A DNA stretch of 64,000 nucleotides, from the NCBI GenBank assembly GCA_964573725.1, contig CAZNLJ010000001.1, positions 124,001 through 188,000 on the forward strand, given 5' to 3'. This document shows positions 27,901 to 34,494 of this stretch, piece by piece. Every line of letters starts with the position of its first letter. The stretch's first letter is position 1. The notes beneath the pieces were generated by a model that had not been told where the DNA came from, searched no databases, and saw only the letters and a program-made list of their open reading frames with translations. The translations under genes were made by a program, and so were the position numbers. The DNA is from UBA6168 sp964573725. GTDB taxonomy: Bacteria > Bacteroidota > Bacteroidia > Chitinophagales > Saprospiraceae.

Positions 27901-28347
27901 TCCCGGGACGGCATCCGCTTCGAGGAAATCGGGGATGTGCTGGCCACCGGCGGTGTGTCCAAGCCCGAGACATACCGCCTGACCGACGGCCTTATCCGGA
28001 CCGGCCGGCATTACTACCGGCTGAAGGTGGTGGATAACGACGGCTCCCATACCTTGTCCGAACTGGCGGTGGTCGAGCTGACGGACGAAGCCCCCTCCAT
28101 CGCCCTGTACGGGATATCCCCGAATCCGGCGAAGGAGGAGGTAAGCGTTCATTATCGTTGTGCATCGGAAGGTACCGTCCGGTTCCGCCTCTACGACATG
28201 ACGGGAAGAATGGTGCTGGAGTTGGCGTCGGATGCGGCGCAAGGGGAAAATCATGCCCGGATCGATGTCCGGACGCTCGCTACCGGGGTGTATGTGCTCA
28301 CGGCGGAAGACGGGCAGACGGTTCACACGATGCGCCTGCTGAAATAG
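24940..28347 (+). CDS. secreted zinc metalloprotease with fn3, GEVED and T9SS sorting domains
   Basis: A 1135-residue secreted protein. Signal peptide about residues 1-26 (LLLPAFATAQ). A propeptide-like region runs to about residue 200. The reprolysin-like (M12B type) catalytic domain holds the zinc site HELGHNFGSRH (His358, Glu359, His362, His368) and a Met-turn in GTIMSYCH. Then follow a fibronectin type III domain (about 455-540), an Ig-like strand-rich segment (about 545-630), two GEVED domains (about 640-790 and 796-945; each ends GE.EDYTV), a spacer, and a type A T9SS sorting domain (about 1050-1135; SPNPAKEEVSVHY, YDMTGRMV, LATGVYVLTAEDG). It should be exported by Sec and then by T9SS to the surface or medium and act on protein. 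It stands alone, with its own terminator downstream. The ATG at 24940 begins the signal. Confidence 0.9.
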   Translation: MKTIKTLTIASWSWACLLLPAFATAQTGKPPAQRVAQHKAAGGTFLQVSPLEKTETTVDEAGLSSVLADASFLTLDLDAVGKMLTKSFSGMVLTLPYKQGAMELELVEVPLYTEDFSVLTDQSGEVPVPYNPGRHYRGIIRNDLQSMVSLSVFPDGIMGMVSTPDDGTLVLGKMETPGNTGGYILYKTADLLVSSSFECHADELPDIGQSEIALPDPTPAQEKMTNCVRIFLEADYDLYVNKGGVQQTVDYLAGMFNQVATLYDNESISVSFSQSYVWTSQDPYSTSSSSDALVLFRTNRTTFNGDLAALTVIGGNNTGGLAYLDVLCDNTYKYSYSDIETSYATVPTYSWTVEVLTHELGHNFGSRHTHACVWNGNNTPIDCCGYNAGYTEESTCGAGYSCTVPNPTSGTIMSYCHLVGGVGIDFNLGFGTQPGDLIRAEYSAAACLTTCAAAGCDSVTNLSVSAIGTDQATVSWTAAAGAVNYTVRYKLDTGSTYTTATTASTSYSITGLTTSATYNVEVQTNCSGSSSGYTNGIVFTTLTECPPPAANTQASNNPACSGVNFTLSLSTSYGSGYTFQWQSSADGLTYADITSATAATLVTSQTAATWYRCTVTCGASQSIQSTTLQVTMESPTNCYCIPDVTICSGFSPNPYMRINNVSLGSLSNSNNSCSTNGYGDYSTGQTVPDITIGGGSLLTVTSGDYNLRIKVYIDYNRDGDLEDANEAIEVPYVSGSSGLTVSQSINPPAGTASGTTRMRIRSRYFGDGAYSPGPCTGTFYGETEDYTVNLVACGGTCYALPTASNCGNPNVMRINRVQLGTLDNNNSSCGANNSGYEDYTNGQSVPVLLPEQSYTLTVTVGDFSQYVTAYIDYNGNGSFNDAGESIPLTYTGASTQSVSFTVPASVANGQYRMRIRSSYWDQGAPPNAYDLLSGSNLGESEDYTVQLGAALPAELLSFRAEPAASGGAELRWETGSEYNVSHFTVQHSRDGIRFEEIGDVLATGGVSKPETYRLTDGLIRTGRHYYRLKVVDNDGSHTLSELAVVELTDEAPSIALYGISPNPAKEEVSVHYRCASEGTVRFRLYDMTGRMVLELASDAAQGENHARIDVRTLATGVYVLTAEDGQTVHTMRLLK

Positions 28348-28413
28348 GGCGGATTCCGGGACCCGGGTGAACAGTAAGGCGCGGGCGAATTGGGTAAACG
28401 AATGACTTTCGAG

Positions 28414-28454
28414 CTGTTCCTTGGCGGCGCAAGCCACCAAGGAACAGTTTTTTT
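28414..28454 (+). terminator. rho-independent terminator of the metalloprotease gene
   Basis: CTGTTCCTTGG (28414-28424) pairs with CCAAGGAACAG (28437-28447). Inner GGC/GCC pairing continues the stem around one mismatch, and seven Ts (28448-28454) follow on the plus strand. It lies 66 nt after the stop. Confidence 0.9.
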
Positions 28455-28466
28455 CTCCCCGGAAGG

Positions 28467-28564
28467 GTTCGGGCGGATAGCGGAAGCGGCGAGGAAGACG
28501 CACCCGGTATTTGTCAACCAAGGTCGCTTTTTTGATCCTGTTCGGGCGGATAGCGGAAGCGGCG
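28467..28564. repeat. two identical 25-bp direct repeats
   Basis: The 25-base sequence beginning GTTCGGGCGGATAGCGG is present at 28467-28491 and again at 28540-28564, 73 nt apart, in the non-coding space between the protease terminator and the symporter stop. No further copy was noticed in the window. Confidence 0.8.
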
Positions 28565-28587
28565 GCGCCGATGCACGGCCAAGCCCG

Positions 28588-30294
28588 TCAGTGCAGGCCG
28601 GCGGGACCATCCGCACCTTTCGGAATGCGGATATCATCGACCATGGCGAGAATCTCATCAGGCGGAGGCGGCGTCCGGCGGGAGACGGCGACGGTGACCA
28701 GGAAATTGAGGCACATCCCGACCGTTCCGATGCCCTCCGGTGAGATTCCGAAGAGGTAATGCTCGGAGGGCCAACCGAGGAATTTGAATCCCAGGATATA
28801 CACGGCCGTGAAGGTGATGCCCGTCACCATACCGGCGACGGCACCCTGGCGGTTGGTCCGTTTGTCGAAGATACCCAGCAAAATGGCCGGAAAAAAGGAG
28901 GAAGCGGCCAAGCCGAAGGCGAAGGCCACGATGGCGGCGACGAAATCCGGCGGATAGATGCCGATCAGGCCGGCCAGCCCCACGGCCACGGCGGCGGAGA
29001 TACGGGCGGCCAGCAATTCCTGTTTTTCGGAAATACCCGGCAGCAGGGTATTTCTAAGCAGGTCATGGGAGATGGAGGCGGAAATCACCAGCAGGAGACC
29101 GGCGGCTGTGGACAAGGCCGCCGCGAGCCCGCCCGCCGCCACCAGTGCGACGACCCAATCCGGGAGTCCCGCCATCTCCGGGTTCGCCAGCACCATGATG
29201 TCCCGGTCGATGGTCAGTTCGTTCCCTGCCCATTTCCGCTCGGCGACCATCGCCTGGAAGGCAGGCGTATCGTTGCCATCGTTGTAATATTGGATCAACC
29301 CGTCCTGGTTCTTGTCCTCGAAACGGATCAGACCGGCCGTTTCCCATTTCTTGAACCAGGCCGGCACCTCCGAATAAGGCATCCCCGGCACCGTTTCCAG
29401 CAGGTTGGTGCGTACGAACACCCCGATGGCCGGCGCCGTCGTATACAGGATGGCGATGAACAACAAGGCCCAGCCGGCGGAAATCCGGGCATCCCGCACC
29501 CGGGGTACCGTAAAAAAACGGACGATGACATGCGGCAAACCGGCCGTACCGATCATCAGGGCGGCCGTGATGCAAAGGATGTCGACCAGGGATTTGGATC
29601 CCGAAGTATAGGCCGCAAAACCGAGCTCCGTGCTCAAACCGTCCAATTTGTCCAACAAGGAACCGAACCCGGCCTGGGGCACCGCCCGGCCCGTCAGTTG
29701 GATGGACAGGAAGATCGCAGGCACCATGAAGGCAAAAATCAACACACAGTACTGAGCCACCTGGGTATACGTGATACCTTTCATGCCCCCCAGGACGGCA
29801 TAGACGAAGACGATGGCCATCCCGATGATGACACCCAAATTGATCGGTACCTCCAGGAAGCGGGCGAAGACAATGCCCACACCCCGCATCTGTCCGGAAA
29901 TATAGGTGAAGGAAACGAACAAGGCACAGACCACCGCCACCATGCGCGCCGTCCCGGAATAATACCGGGTCCCGATGAAATCCGGCACGGTGAACTTCCC
30001 GAACTTCCGGAGATAGGGGGCCAGCAAAAGGGCCAGCAGGACATAGCCCCCGGTCCAGCCCATGAGATAGACGGAGCCGTCGTATCCGGCGAAAGAAATC
30101 ATCCCGGCCATCGAGATGAAGGAAGCTGCGGACATCCAGTCCGCCGCCGTGGCCATGCCGTTCATCAAGGGCGAGACACCGCCGCCGGCCACATAAAATT
30201 CCTTGGTGGAGGAGGCCCTGGCCCAGACGGCGATACCGATGTACAGGGCAAAGGAAACGCCCACCAGCAAAAAGGTCCATGCTTGTACGGACAT
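28588..30294 (-). CDS. sodium/solute symporter large subunit (ActP/VC_2705 type)
   Basis: A 568-residue inner-membrane transporter of the sodium:solute symporter (SSS) family, of the ActP-like VC_2705 branch. It begins with a membrane helix (FLLVGVSFALYIGIAVWA). It has the SSS signature region (STKEFYVAGGGVSPLMNGMATAADWMS split as two pieces: STKEFYVAGGGVSPLMNG and MATAADWMSAASF) and about thirteen helices, including FGKFTVPDFIGTRYYSG and GGMKGITYTQVAQY. A long polar loop (about 285-370) separates helices, a feature of this branch. It takes up small organic acids such as acetate with sodium in characterised relatives; the substrate here is unproven. It follows the DUF4212 small subunit by 47 nt on the same strand, the usual pair. 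The ATG at 30294 is the natural start. Confidence 0.88.
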   Translation of the reverse strand: MSVQAWTFLLVGVSFALYIGIAVWARASSTKEFYVAGGGVSPLMNGMATAADWMSAASFISMAGMISFAGYDGSVYLMGWTGGYVLLALLLAPYLRKFGKFTVPDFIGTRYYSGTARMVAVVCALFVSFTYISGQMRGVGIVFARFLEVPINLGVIIGMAIVFVYAVLGGMKGITYTQVAQYCVLIFAFMVPAIFLSIQLTGRAVPQAGFGSLLDKLDGLSTELGFAAYTSGSKSLVDILCITAALMIGTAGLPHVIVRFFTVPRVRDARISAGWALLFIAILYTTAPAIGVFVRTNLLETVPGMPYSEVPAWFKKWETAGLIRFEDKNQDGLIQYYNDGNDTPAFQAMVAERKWAGNELTIDRDIMVLANPEMAGLPDWVVALVAAGGLAAALSTAAGLLLVISASISHDLLRNTLLPGISEKQELLAARISAAVAVGLAGLIGIYPPDFVAAIVAFAFGLAASSFFPAILLGIFDKRTNRQGAVAGMVTGITFTAVYILGFKFLGWPSEHYLFGISPEGIGTVGMCLNFLVTVAVSRRTPPPPDEILAMVDDIRIPKGADGPAGLH

Positions 30295-30341
30295 GATTAC
30301 TTATTTGGTGAAAAACGACGATGGTACGGCAGGAAAATCCC

Positions 30342-30599
30342 TCAAGGTTCCTCCACCCCATGCTTCCGGTCGAGGCGGTTCATCAAGCGGACATACCAGA
30401 ATATGAGAAGAATGAACCCGTAAATGGCACCGTTCTGGGCGAACCAGAACCCCAGGGGAAACCCGGCCAGGCGGAACTGGTCCAACCAGGACCGAAACAG
30501 GATGCCACAGCCATAGGAGACGACAAACCAAAGCGTCAGCAGGACGGCCAGGTAAGTGAGGTGCCTTTTCCAATAGGAAGCATATTTCCCGGATGACAT
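30342..30599 (-). CDS. sodium/substrate symporter small subunit (DUF4212)
   Basis: An 85-residue membrane protein with two helices (LTYLAVLLTLWFVVSYGCGIL and FWFAQNGAIYGFILLIFWYV, the first given approximately) and a charged C-terminal tail (RLMNRLDRKHGVEEP). This is the DUF4212 small subunit that sits directly before VC_2705-type symporters, where it is thought to be an accessory of the large subunit. The ATG at 30599 starts MSSGKYASYWKRHLTYL, typical of the family (YWKRN/H-type start). An earlier in-frame ATG would add a non-family extension that crosses the -7 element and is rejected. It begins the two-gene unit. Confidence 0.88.
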   Translation of the reverse strand: MSSGKYASYWKRHLTYLAVLLTLWFVVSYGCGILFRSWLDQFRLAGFPLGFWFAQNGAIYGFILLIFWYVRLMNRLDRKHGVEEP

Positions 30600-30683
30600 A
30601 AGCGAACGGATTTCGGAATGAGCGGGTATTGGTTGGCTGGGGGCAGGCACGGCCGGGAGCAGCCGGCCGCAGGATGCGACGCC

Positions 30684-30691
30684 CAAATGTA
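30684..30691 (-). promoter_or_regulatory. -7 element upstream of the symporter pair
   Basis: TACATTTG on the minus strand (30691-30684) matches the -7 consensus exactly. No good -33 element is present at 19-20 nt. The leader to the ATG at 30599 would be about 80 nt. Confidence 0.5.
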
Positions 30692-30766
30692 GCAATAATT
30701 ACCGGATGCCGCCGACCGATGGGAAAATAACCGGAGCCGTGCGTCCGGCCGGCCGCATGTACCGGG

Positions 30767-32110
30767 TCATTTGCTGCCCGCCCCGTCGTGGGGTCGCAGG
30801 AAGATACTTTTGCGTATCGGGGCGGACGAAGCCGTGGCAGGAAACTCCAGCAAGGTCACCACATCCTGAAAGCCTTCCTTGATCGCTTCGACCTCATAGC
30901 GGTGCCCGAGCAGGACGGGGAGGCGGATACCATGGCTGGACAAGCGGAAAAGCTGGGTAACGCTGGAGGTCTGGGTCAGGTCCGTGACGCGGACCGTGAC
31001 ATTCGGCTGCGGCTGGTCGTCGGTTTCGTTGAAGAAGACCAACTCGACCATCGTTTCCGCATTGACCAGATACACGTCATAATCTCCGGGGTCGAACCCG
31101 TCCCGGATCTGCTTGCCGGCGGCGGGTCGGTTGGTGGAAAAATAGCCGGTGCTGGAAGCATGGTGGTAGAAGAACCCGCGGTCGTCATACGGGGAGTTGA
31201 CCGGGACGGAGGCGGCCTCCGGGAGCGTCCAGGAGCCATCCGGAAGCAAGGTGGAGCGATAGATGTCGAAACCTCCTTCCCCGTAAGGACGATCGGAACT
31301 GAAGTAGAGGGTTTGACTGCGGTTGTCGAACCAGGGCGTCTGTTCGTTGAAGGGGGTGTTGACCGGCAGGAGGACCGGCTTCCCATAGGTGCCGTCCAGG
31401 CCCCTGGTGGCATACCAAAGGTCGTCCTTCCCGCTCCCATCCGGCCGGTCTGCGGAGAAGAACAACACTTCCTGGTTCGATGCCCACAGGAAACCGACGG
31501 CAGGTTCCTGGCTGTTGCCCGGTGTCCGGTTCACCGGTTCCGGCAAACGTTCGGGGGCCGACCAAACGCCCTCCTCCTGCTTGCGACAATGATAGATGCC
31601 GGAGGCAGGGTCTTTCTGTTTCCTGTTCCCGCAACCGGAGACACTGAAGAAAAGCTCGCTGGCATCGGGGGTAAAGGAAAACTGACTGATGAGGAAGTCC
31701 TTCCTTATCGGAATGTCCGAAAAAGGCTTGGCGGTTTCCCACTGCAGGGCACTGAAAAGACGACCCTGCGCGGAAACACATCCTTTGGTGTCCCGATCGG
31801 AGCAGAAATATATCCGCTCGGCGTATCGGAAGGGAGCGGTTTCCGCGGCGGGGGTATTGATATGCATGCCGACTGGCCGGACGGAGCAGGTGAATCCCCC
31901 CCCTGTGCTGAAGCCGGGCACGGCTTGGGCGGTGACACCCGCCGTTGGGGCGGAACCTGCCGAAGCGATCGGTTCTGCCGGTGGGAAACGGGGGGATACG
32001 GAAGGCGGTTGGGAACGCAAGTCGGCAGCCAGAAGGACACAAAAGGAAATCAGCCATAAGCCCAAACGTCCGTCGGATCGACTGCCGGACAAAGGAGTCG
32101 GTTTGTTCAT
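30767..32110 (-). CDS. exported PD40 beta-propeller protein
   Basis: A 447-residue exported protein. The signal peptide is about residues 1-34 (RLGLWLISFCVLLAADLRSQ). The middle (about 90-340) has PD40/TolB-like propeller blades: FSFTPDASELFFSVSG, NQEVLFFSADRPDGSGKDDLW, NRSQTLYFSSDRPYGEGGFDIY and STGYFSTNRPA. A C-terminal carboxypeptidase-regulatory-like domain (about 360-440; VTVRVTDLTQTSSV, GHRYEVEAIKEGFQDVVTL) ends it. The order propeller then regulatory domain is the middle of PorE-type proteins but TPR and OmpA parts are missing. The ATG at 32110 is supported by the promoter at 32154-32184. No neighbour gives a role; a cell-envelope scaffold or sensor is only a guess. Confidence 0.75.
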   Translation of the reverse strand: MNKPTPLSGSRSDGRLGLWLISFCVLLAADLRSQPPSVSPRFPPAEPIASAGSAPTAGVTAQAVPGFSTGGGFTCSVRPVGMHINTPAAETAPFRYAERIYFCSDRDTKGCVSAQGRLFSALQWETAKPFSDIPIRKDFLISQFSFTPDASELFFSVSGCGNRKQKDPASGIYHCRKQEEGVWSAPERLPEPVNRTPGNSQEPAVGFLWASNQEVLFFSADRPDGSGKDDLWYATRGLDGTYGKPVLLPVNTPFNEQTPWFDNRSQTLYFSSDRPYGEGGFDIYRSTLLPDGSWTLPEAASVPVNSPYDDRGFFYHHASSTGYFSTNRPAAGKQIRDGFDPGDYDVYLVNAETMVELVFFNETDDQPQPNVTVRVTDLTQTSSVTQLFRLSSHGIRLPVLLGHRYEVEAIKEGFQDVVTLLEFPATASSAPIRKSIFLRPHDGAGSK

Positions 32111-32153
32111 GTGATTCTCTATAGTATGTAAGCCGAATGTTGGGGAGTCGACA

Positions 32154-32184
32154 CAAATATACATCGGCGGCCTGTCTTTTCCAA
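32154..32184 (-). promoter_or_regulatory. promoter of the PD40 propeller gene
   Basis: On the minus strand TTG (32184-32182), 20 nt, then TATATTTG (32161-32154), both in consensus form. Predicted leader about 40 nt before the ATG at 32110. Confidence 0.7.
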
Positions 32185-32263
32185 TAGGCGGCCAAACGGG
32201 CCCGAAGAAGGTACGCAAGGAAGAACATCCCGGACATGCGGGACAAGGTCGACTTTAAAATTT

Positions 32264-32286
32264 CGCCCCGCCGGATAAATCGGCGG
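32264..32286 (-). terminator. weak hairpin after radA
   Basis: CCGCCG (32268-32273) pairs with CGGCGG (32281-32286) around a seven-nt AT-rich loop. Read on the minus strand it is followed after a few bases by AAATTTTAAAG rather than a pure T-tract. It is about 30 nt past the radA stop, so it may end that transcript. Confidence 0.35.
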
Positions 32287-32317
32287 AGGAACGCGGCGGA
32301 ATGCATGGCCGTCTCCG

Positions 32318-33700
32318 TCAGACAAAAAGCAGCCGGATCAGTTCCTCCAGCCTGGAAATGGTATCGACCTGTATACGGAACCGCCTCTTTTCCAGACCCT
32401 TTGTATTGTATTTTGAAATGACCACCCGCTCGAATCCCAGTCGGTCGGCCTCCTGGATGCGCTGCTCGATCCGGTTGACGGAACGAATTTCCCCGCTGAG
32501 GCCGACTTCCCCGGCGAAACAGATCCGGCGGGGGACGGCGACATCCTGCAAGGAGGAGACCAGGGCGGCCACCACGGCCAGGTCGATGGCAGGGTCATCC
32601 ACCCGGATGCCGCCGGCCATGTTGAGGAAGACATCCTGTTGGGCGAAAGGCATGCCCGCCCGCTTCTCCAAGACCGCCAACAGCATGTTGAGGCGACGCA
32701 GGTCGAAACCGGTGGCGGTACGCTGGGGATTACCGAACACCGCCTTGCTCACGAGCGCCTGGGTCTCGATCAGCATGGGCCGAAGCCCTTCCATCGTCGC
32801 CGCCACGGCACTCCCGCTCAACTCCTCCTCCGTCTGGGATATCAACAGCTCGGAGGGATTGTTCACCTCCCGCATCCCTTCCGCCGTCATCTCATAGATG
32901 CCGAGCTCATCGGTCGAGCCGAACCGGTTCTTCAGGGTCCGCAGGATGCGGTAACTGTAATTGCGGTCCCCTTCGAATTGCAACACCACATCCACCACGT
33001 GCTCGAGCAACTTGGGTCCCGCCAGGTTTCCATCCTTGGTGATATGCCCGATGACGAAAACAGGGATATTTGTCTCTTTCGCAAACCGCTGCAATTCGGA
33101 AGCACTTTCCCGTACCTGGCTGATGCTACCCGCCGTACTTTCCACGTGCGGCGCGGACAAGGTCTGGATGGAATCCACAATCAGCACGTCGGGTCGCATT
33201 TGGGCGGCCTGGTTGAGGATCTTGGCCGTATTGGTCTCCGTCAGCAGGTAACAATCCGCCGCACCGACGGAGAGCCGGTCCGCCCGCAACTTGATCTGCT
33301 CCTCGCTTTCCTCCCCACTGACGTAGAGGACCTTCCTCTGGATGGCGAGGGCCATCTGCAGCAGGAGCGTGGATTTCCCGATGCCCGGTTGCCCACCGAT
33401 CAGGACCAGGGACCCGGAAACGATACCCCCGCCGAGTACCCGGTTGAGCTCGCTGTCGCGGGTCACCATCCGATGCGTCAGACCGGTCCGTACCTCGGAA
33501 ACCAATACCGGCGTCGGGTCCTTCGCCTTCCGGCCGACATCCCCTTGCCAACTGCGGCTCCGCTGTTCCGGCTGGCTTTCCTGTACCAGCACCTCCTCCA
33601 CGATCGTATTCCATTCCCCGCAAGCCGTGCACCGCCCCATCCACTTTGGAAAGGTCACCCCACAGGATGTACAACTGAAAATTAGTTTTTGCTTTGCCAA
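32318..33700 (-). CDS. radA: DNA repair protein RadA
   Basis: A 460-residue RadA (Sms), a RecA-like branch-migration factor in recombination. Its parts are an N-terminal C4 zinc finger (CTSCGVTFPKWMGRCTACGE, from Cys10), a RecA-type ATPase with Walker A GQPGIGKSTL (about residue 100), the RadA-specific KNRFGS motif, and a C-terminal Lon-protease-like domain (AGGIRVDDPAIDLAVVAALV and GEVGLSGEIR). Length is typical. The start is a TTG codon at 33700 giving MAKQKLIFSCTSCG; no ATG is available that keeps the zinc finger and the family-typical start, so TTG is accepted. A 12-bp palindrome (ACTTTTAAAAGT, first base at 33700) overlaps the start codon. Confidence 0.95.
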   Translation of the reverse strand: MAKQKLIFSCTSCGVTFPKWMGRCTACGEWNTIVEEVLVQESQPEQRSRSWQGDVGRKAKDPTPVLVSEVRTGLTHRMVTRDSELNRVLGGGIVSGSLVLIGGQPGIGKSTLLLQMALAIQRKVLYVSGEESEEQIKLRADRLSVGAADCYLLTETNTAKILNQAAQMRPDVLIVDSIQTLSAPHVESTAGSISQVRESASELQRFAKETNIPVFVIGHITKDGNLAGPKLLEHVVDVVLQFEGDRNYSYRILRTLKNRFGSTDELGIYEMTAEGMREVNNPSELLISQTEEELSGSAVAATMEGLRPMLIETQALVSKAVFGNPQRTATGFDLRRLNMLLAVLEKRAGMPFAQQDVFLNMAGGIRVDDPAIDLAVVAALVSSLQDVAVPRRICFAGEVGLSGEIRSVNRIEQRIQEADRLGFERVVISKYNTKGLEKRRFRIQVDTISRLEELIRLLFV

Positions 33701-33938
33701 CTTTTAAAAGTATTTGTTTTGATAAAAACGTGCCGGCCACCGGTTCCGACATCGATCGTGGACGGTCTCAGAAGGAACCCGACGGTCGCTCCCGGCACAT
33801 CCCAATACCGGCTGGACGCCTTGTGTGCGCACCCATGTCCAGCCTTTCCACCAAAATAAGTTCCTTTTCCCGGATGGCCACCTTTCTGCGACACTGCGTC
33901 GAAAATAATTTTTACCACTTTTTTTTTGATTGCCGCTG

Positions 33939-33967
33939 TTGATTATTAATCAGGTTAACTATATTTG
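33939..33967 (+). promoter_or_regulatory. orphan promoter of a small-RNA candidate
   Basis: TTG (33939-33941), 18 nt, then TATATTTG (33960-33967), an exact -7 element. Transcription would start near 33974. The only structure downstream before the next strong gene is a terminator at 34101-34137. Confidence 0.6.
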
Positions 33968-33973
33968 CATCAT

Positions 33974-34137
33974 CGATGCGCCCAACCGGCCGCATTGACA
34001 AACATGAATGGAAAGATTCTCCCAATTGTCGAAAGGTTCACCGGATTTTCACCGGTCAAGAAATATGTAGATTGTTTTCATTTGGTTTTTTGGGGTTATG
34101 CAGGGTACAGCTTACAGTTGTTACCCTGTTTTTTTTT
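33974..34137 (+). ncRNA. candidate small RNA or leader transcript (about 160 nt)
   Basis: The start is inferred from the promoter at 33939-33967 and the end from a terminator at 34101-34137. Internal features are an ACCGG/CCGGT hairpin (34040-34044 with 34052-34056), overlapped by a direct repeat of TTCACCGG, and a GACAA...TTGTC pairing further upstream. A reading frame runs through it but its translation past the terminator looks random. I could not match it to 6S, tmRNA, RNase P or SRP RNA by eye. It might instead be an attenuated leader of the BamA-like gene about 360 nt further on. Confidence 0.4.
34101..34137 (+). terminator. terminator of the 33.97-34.14 kb transcript
   Basis: CAGGGTA (34101-34107) and TACCCTG (34122-34128) form a seven-pair stem with a 14-nt loop, followed by nine Ts (34129-34137). 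Confidence 0.75.
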
Positions 34138-34494
34138 ATGCGGACCTGAGCTTCCTGCCTCCTCCGAGTCCAGCCCGCCTATCCGCTTCCGTTCGTTTCA
34201 AAGGAAGCCCGGAGTGGCTGTCCGACCGGACTTTTTTTCCCGAAAATTGGCGGAAGCGTCCTGCCGCCTGCTCTTACGGCGTCATGCCTTTACAAGACAA
34301 GCAGCTGATCGGCCGCCTCGTCCCTTCAGGTCCCTGCCGCAGGAAGGGACCGTTGGCATTCCGATCGTTGCCGGCGGATTTGGTCGATGAACACTACCCG
34401 GGGCAGCCGGACTTCCCTACATTTGCCGGACAACAAGGCGGAGGCATTCCTTCGCATCGTCGATGAAGGGTACCTAAACAACCACCCTGTCCAG
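34138..34494. other. gap before the BamA-like gene
   Basis: About 360 nt with no gene I can support. The frame of the BamA-like gene is open from an ATG at 34387 through this stretch, but a -7 element at 34418-34425 lies inside it and the residues look non-coding. The stretch before 34387 shows nothing notable. Confidence 0.4.
34418..34425 (+). promoter_or_regulatory. -7 element before the BamA-like gene
   Basis: TACATTTG matches the consensus exactly; no -33 element stands at the right distance. If used, transcription begins near 34431, after the first ATG of the open frame (34387), and favours the ATG at 34495 as the start. Confidence 0.45.

Noticed and set aside
25204..28521. A 1105-codon minus-strand frame over the metalloprotease
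   Set aside because: Antisense shadow; it runs through the terminator and has no protein features.
28467..28564. Possible CRISPR from the two 25-bp repeats
   Set aside because: Only two copies, no cas genes and one unmatched spacer; insufficient for an array.
33965..34390. A 141-codon plus-strand frame in the gap before the BamA-like gene
   Set aside because: It crosses the terminator at 34101-34137 and reads as random sequence after it.
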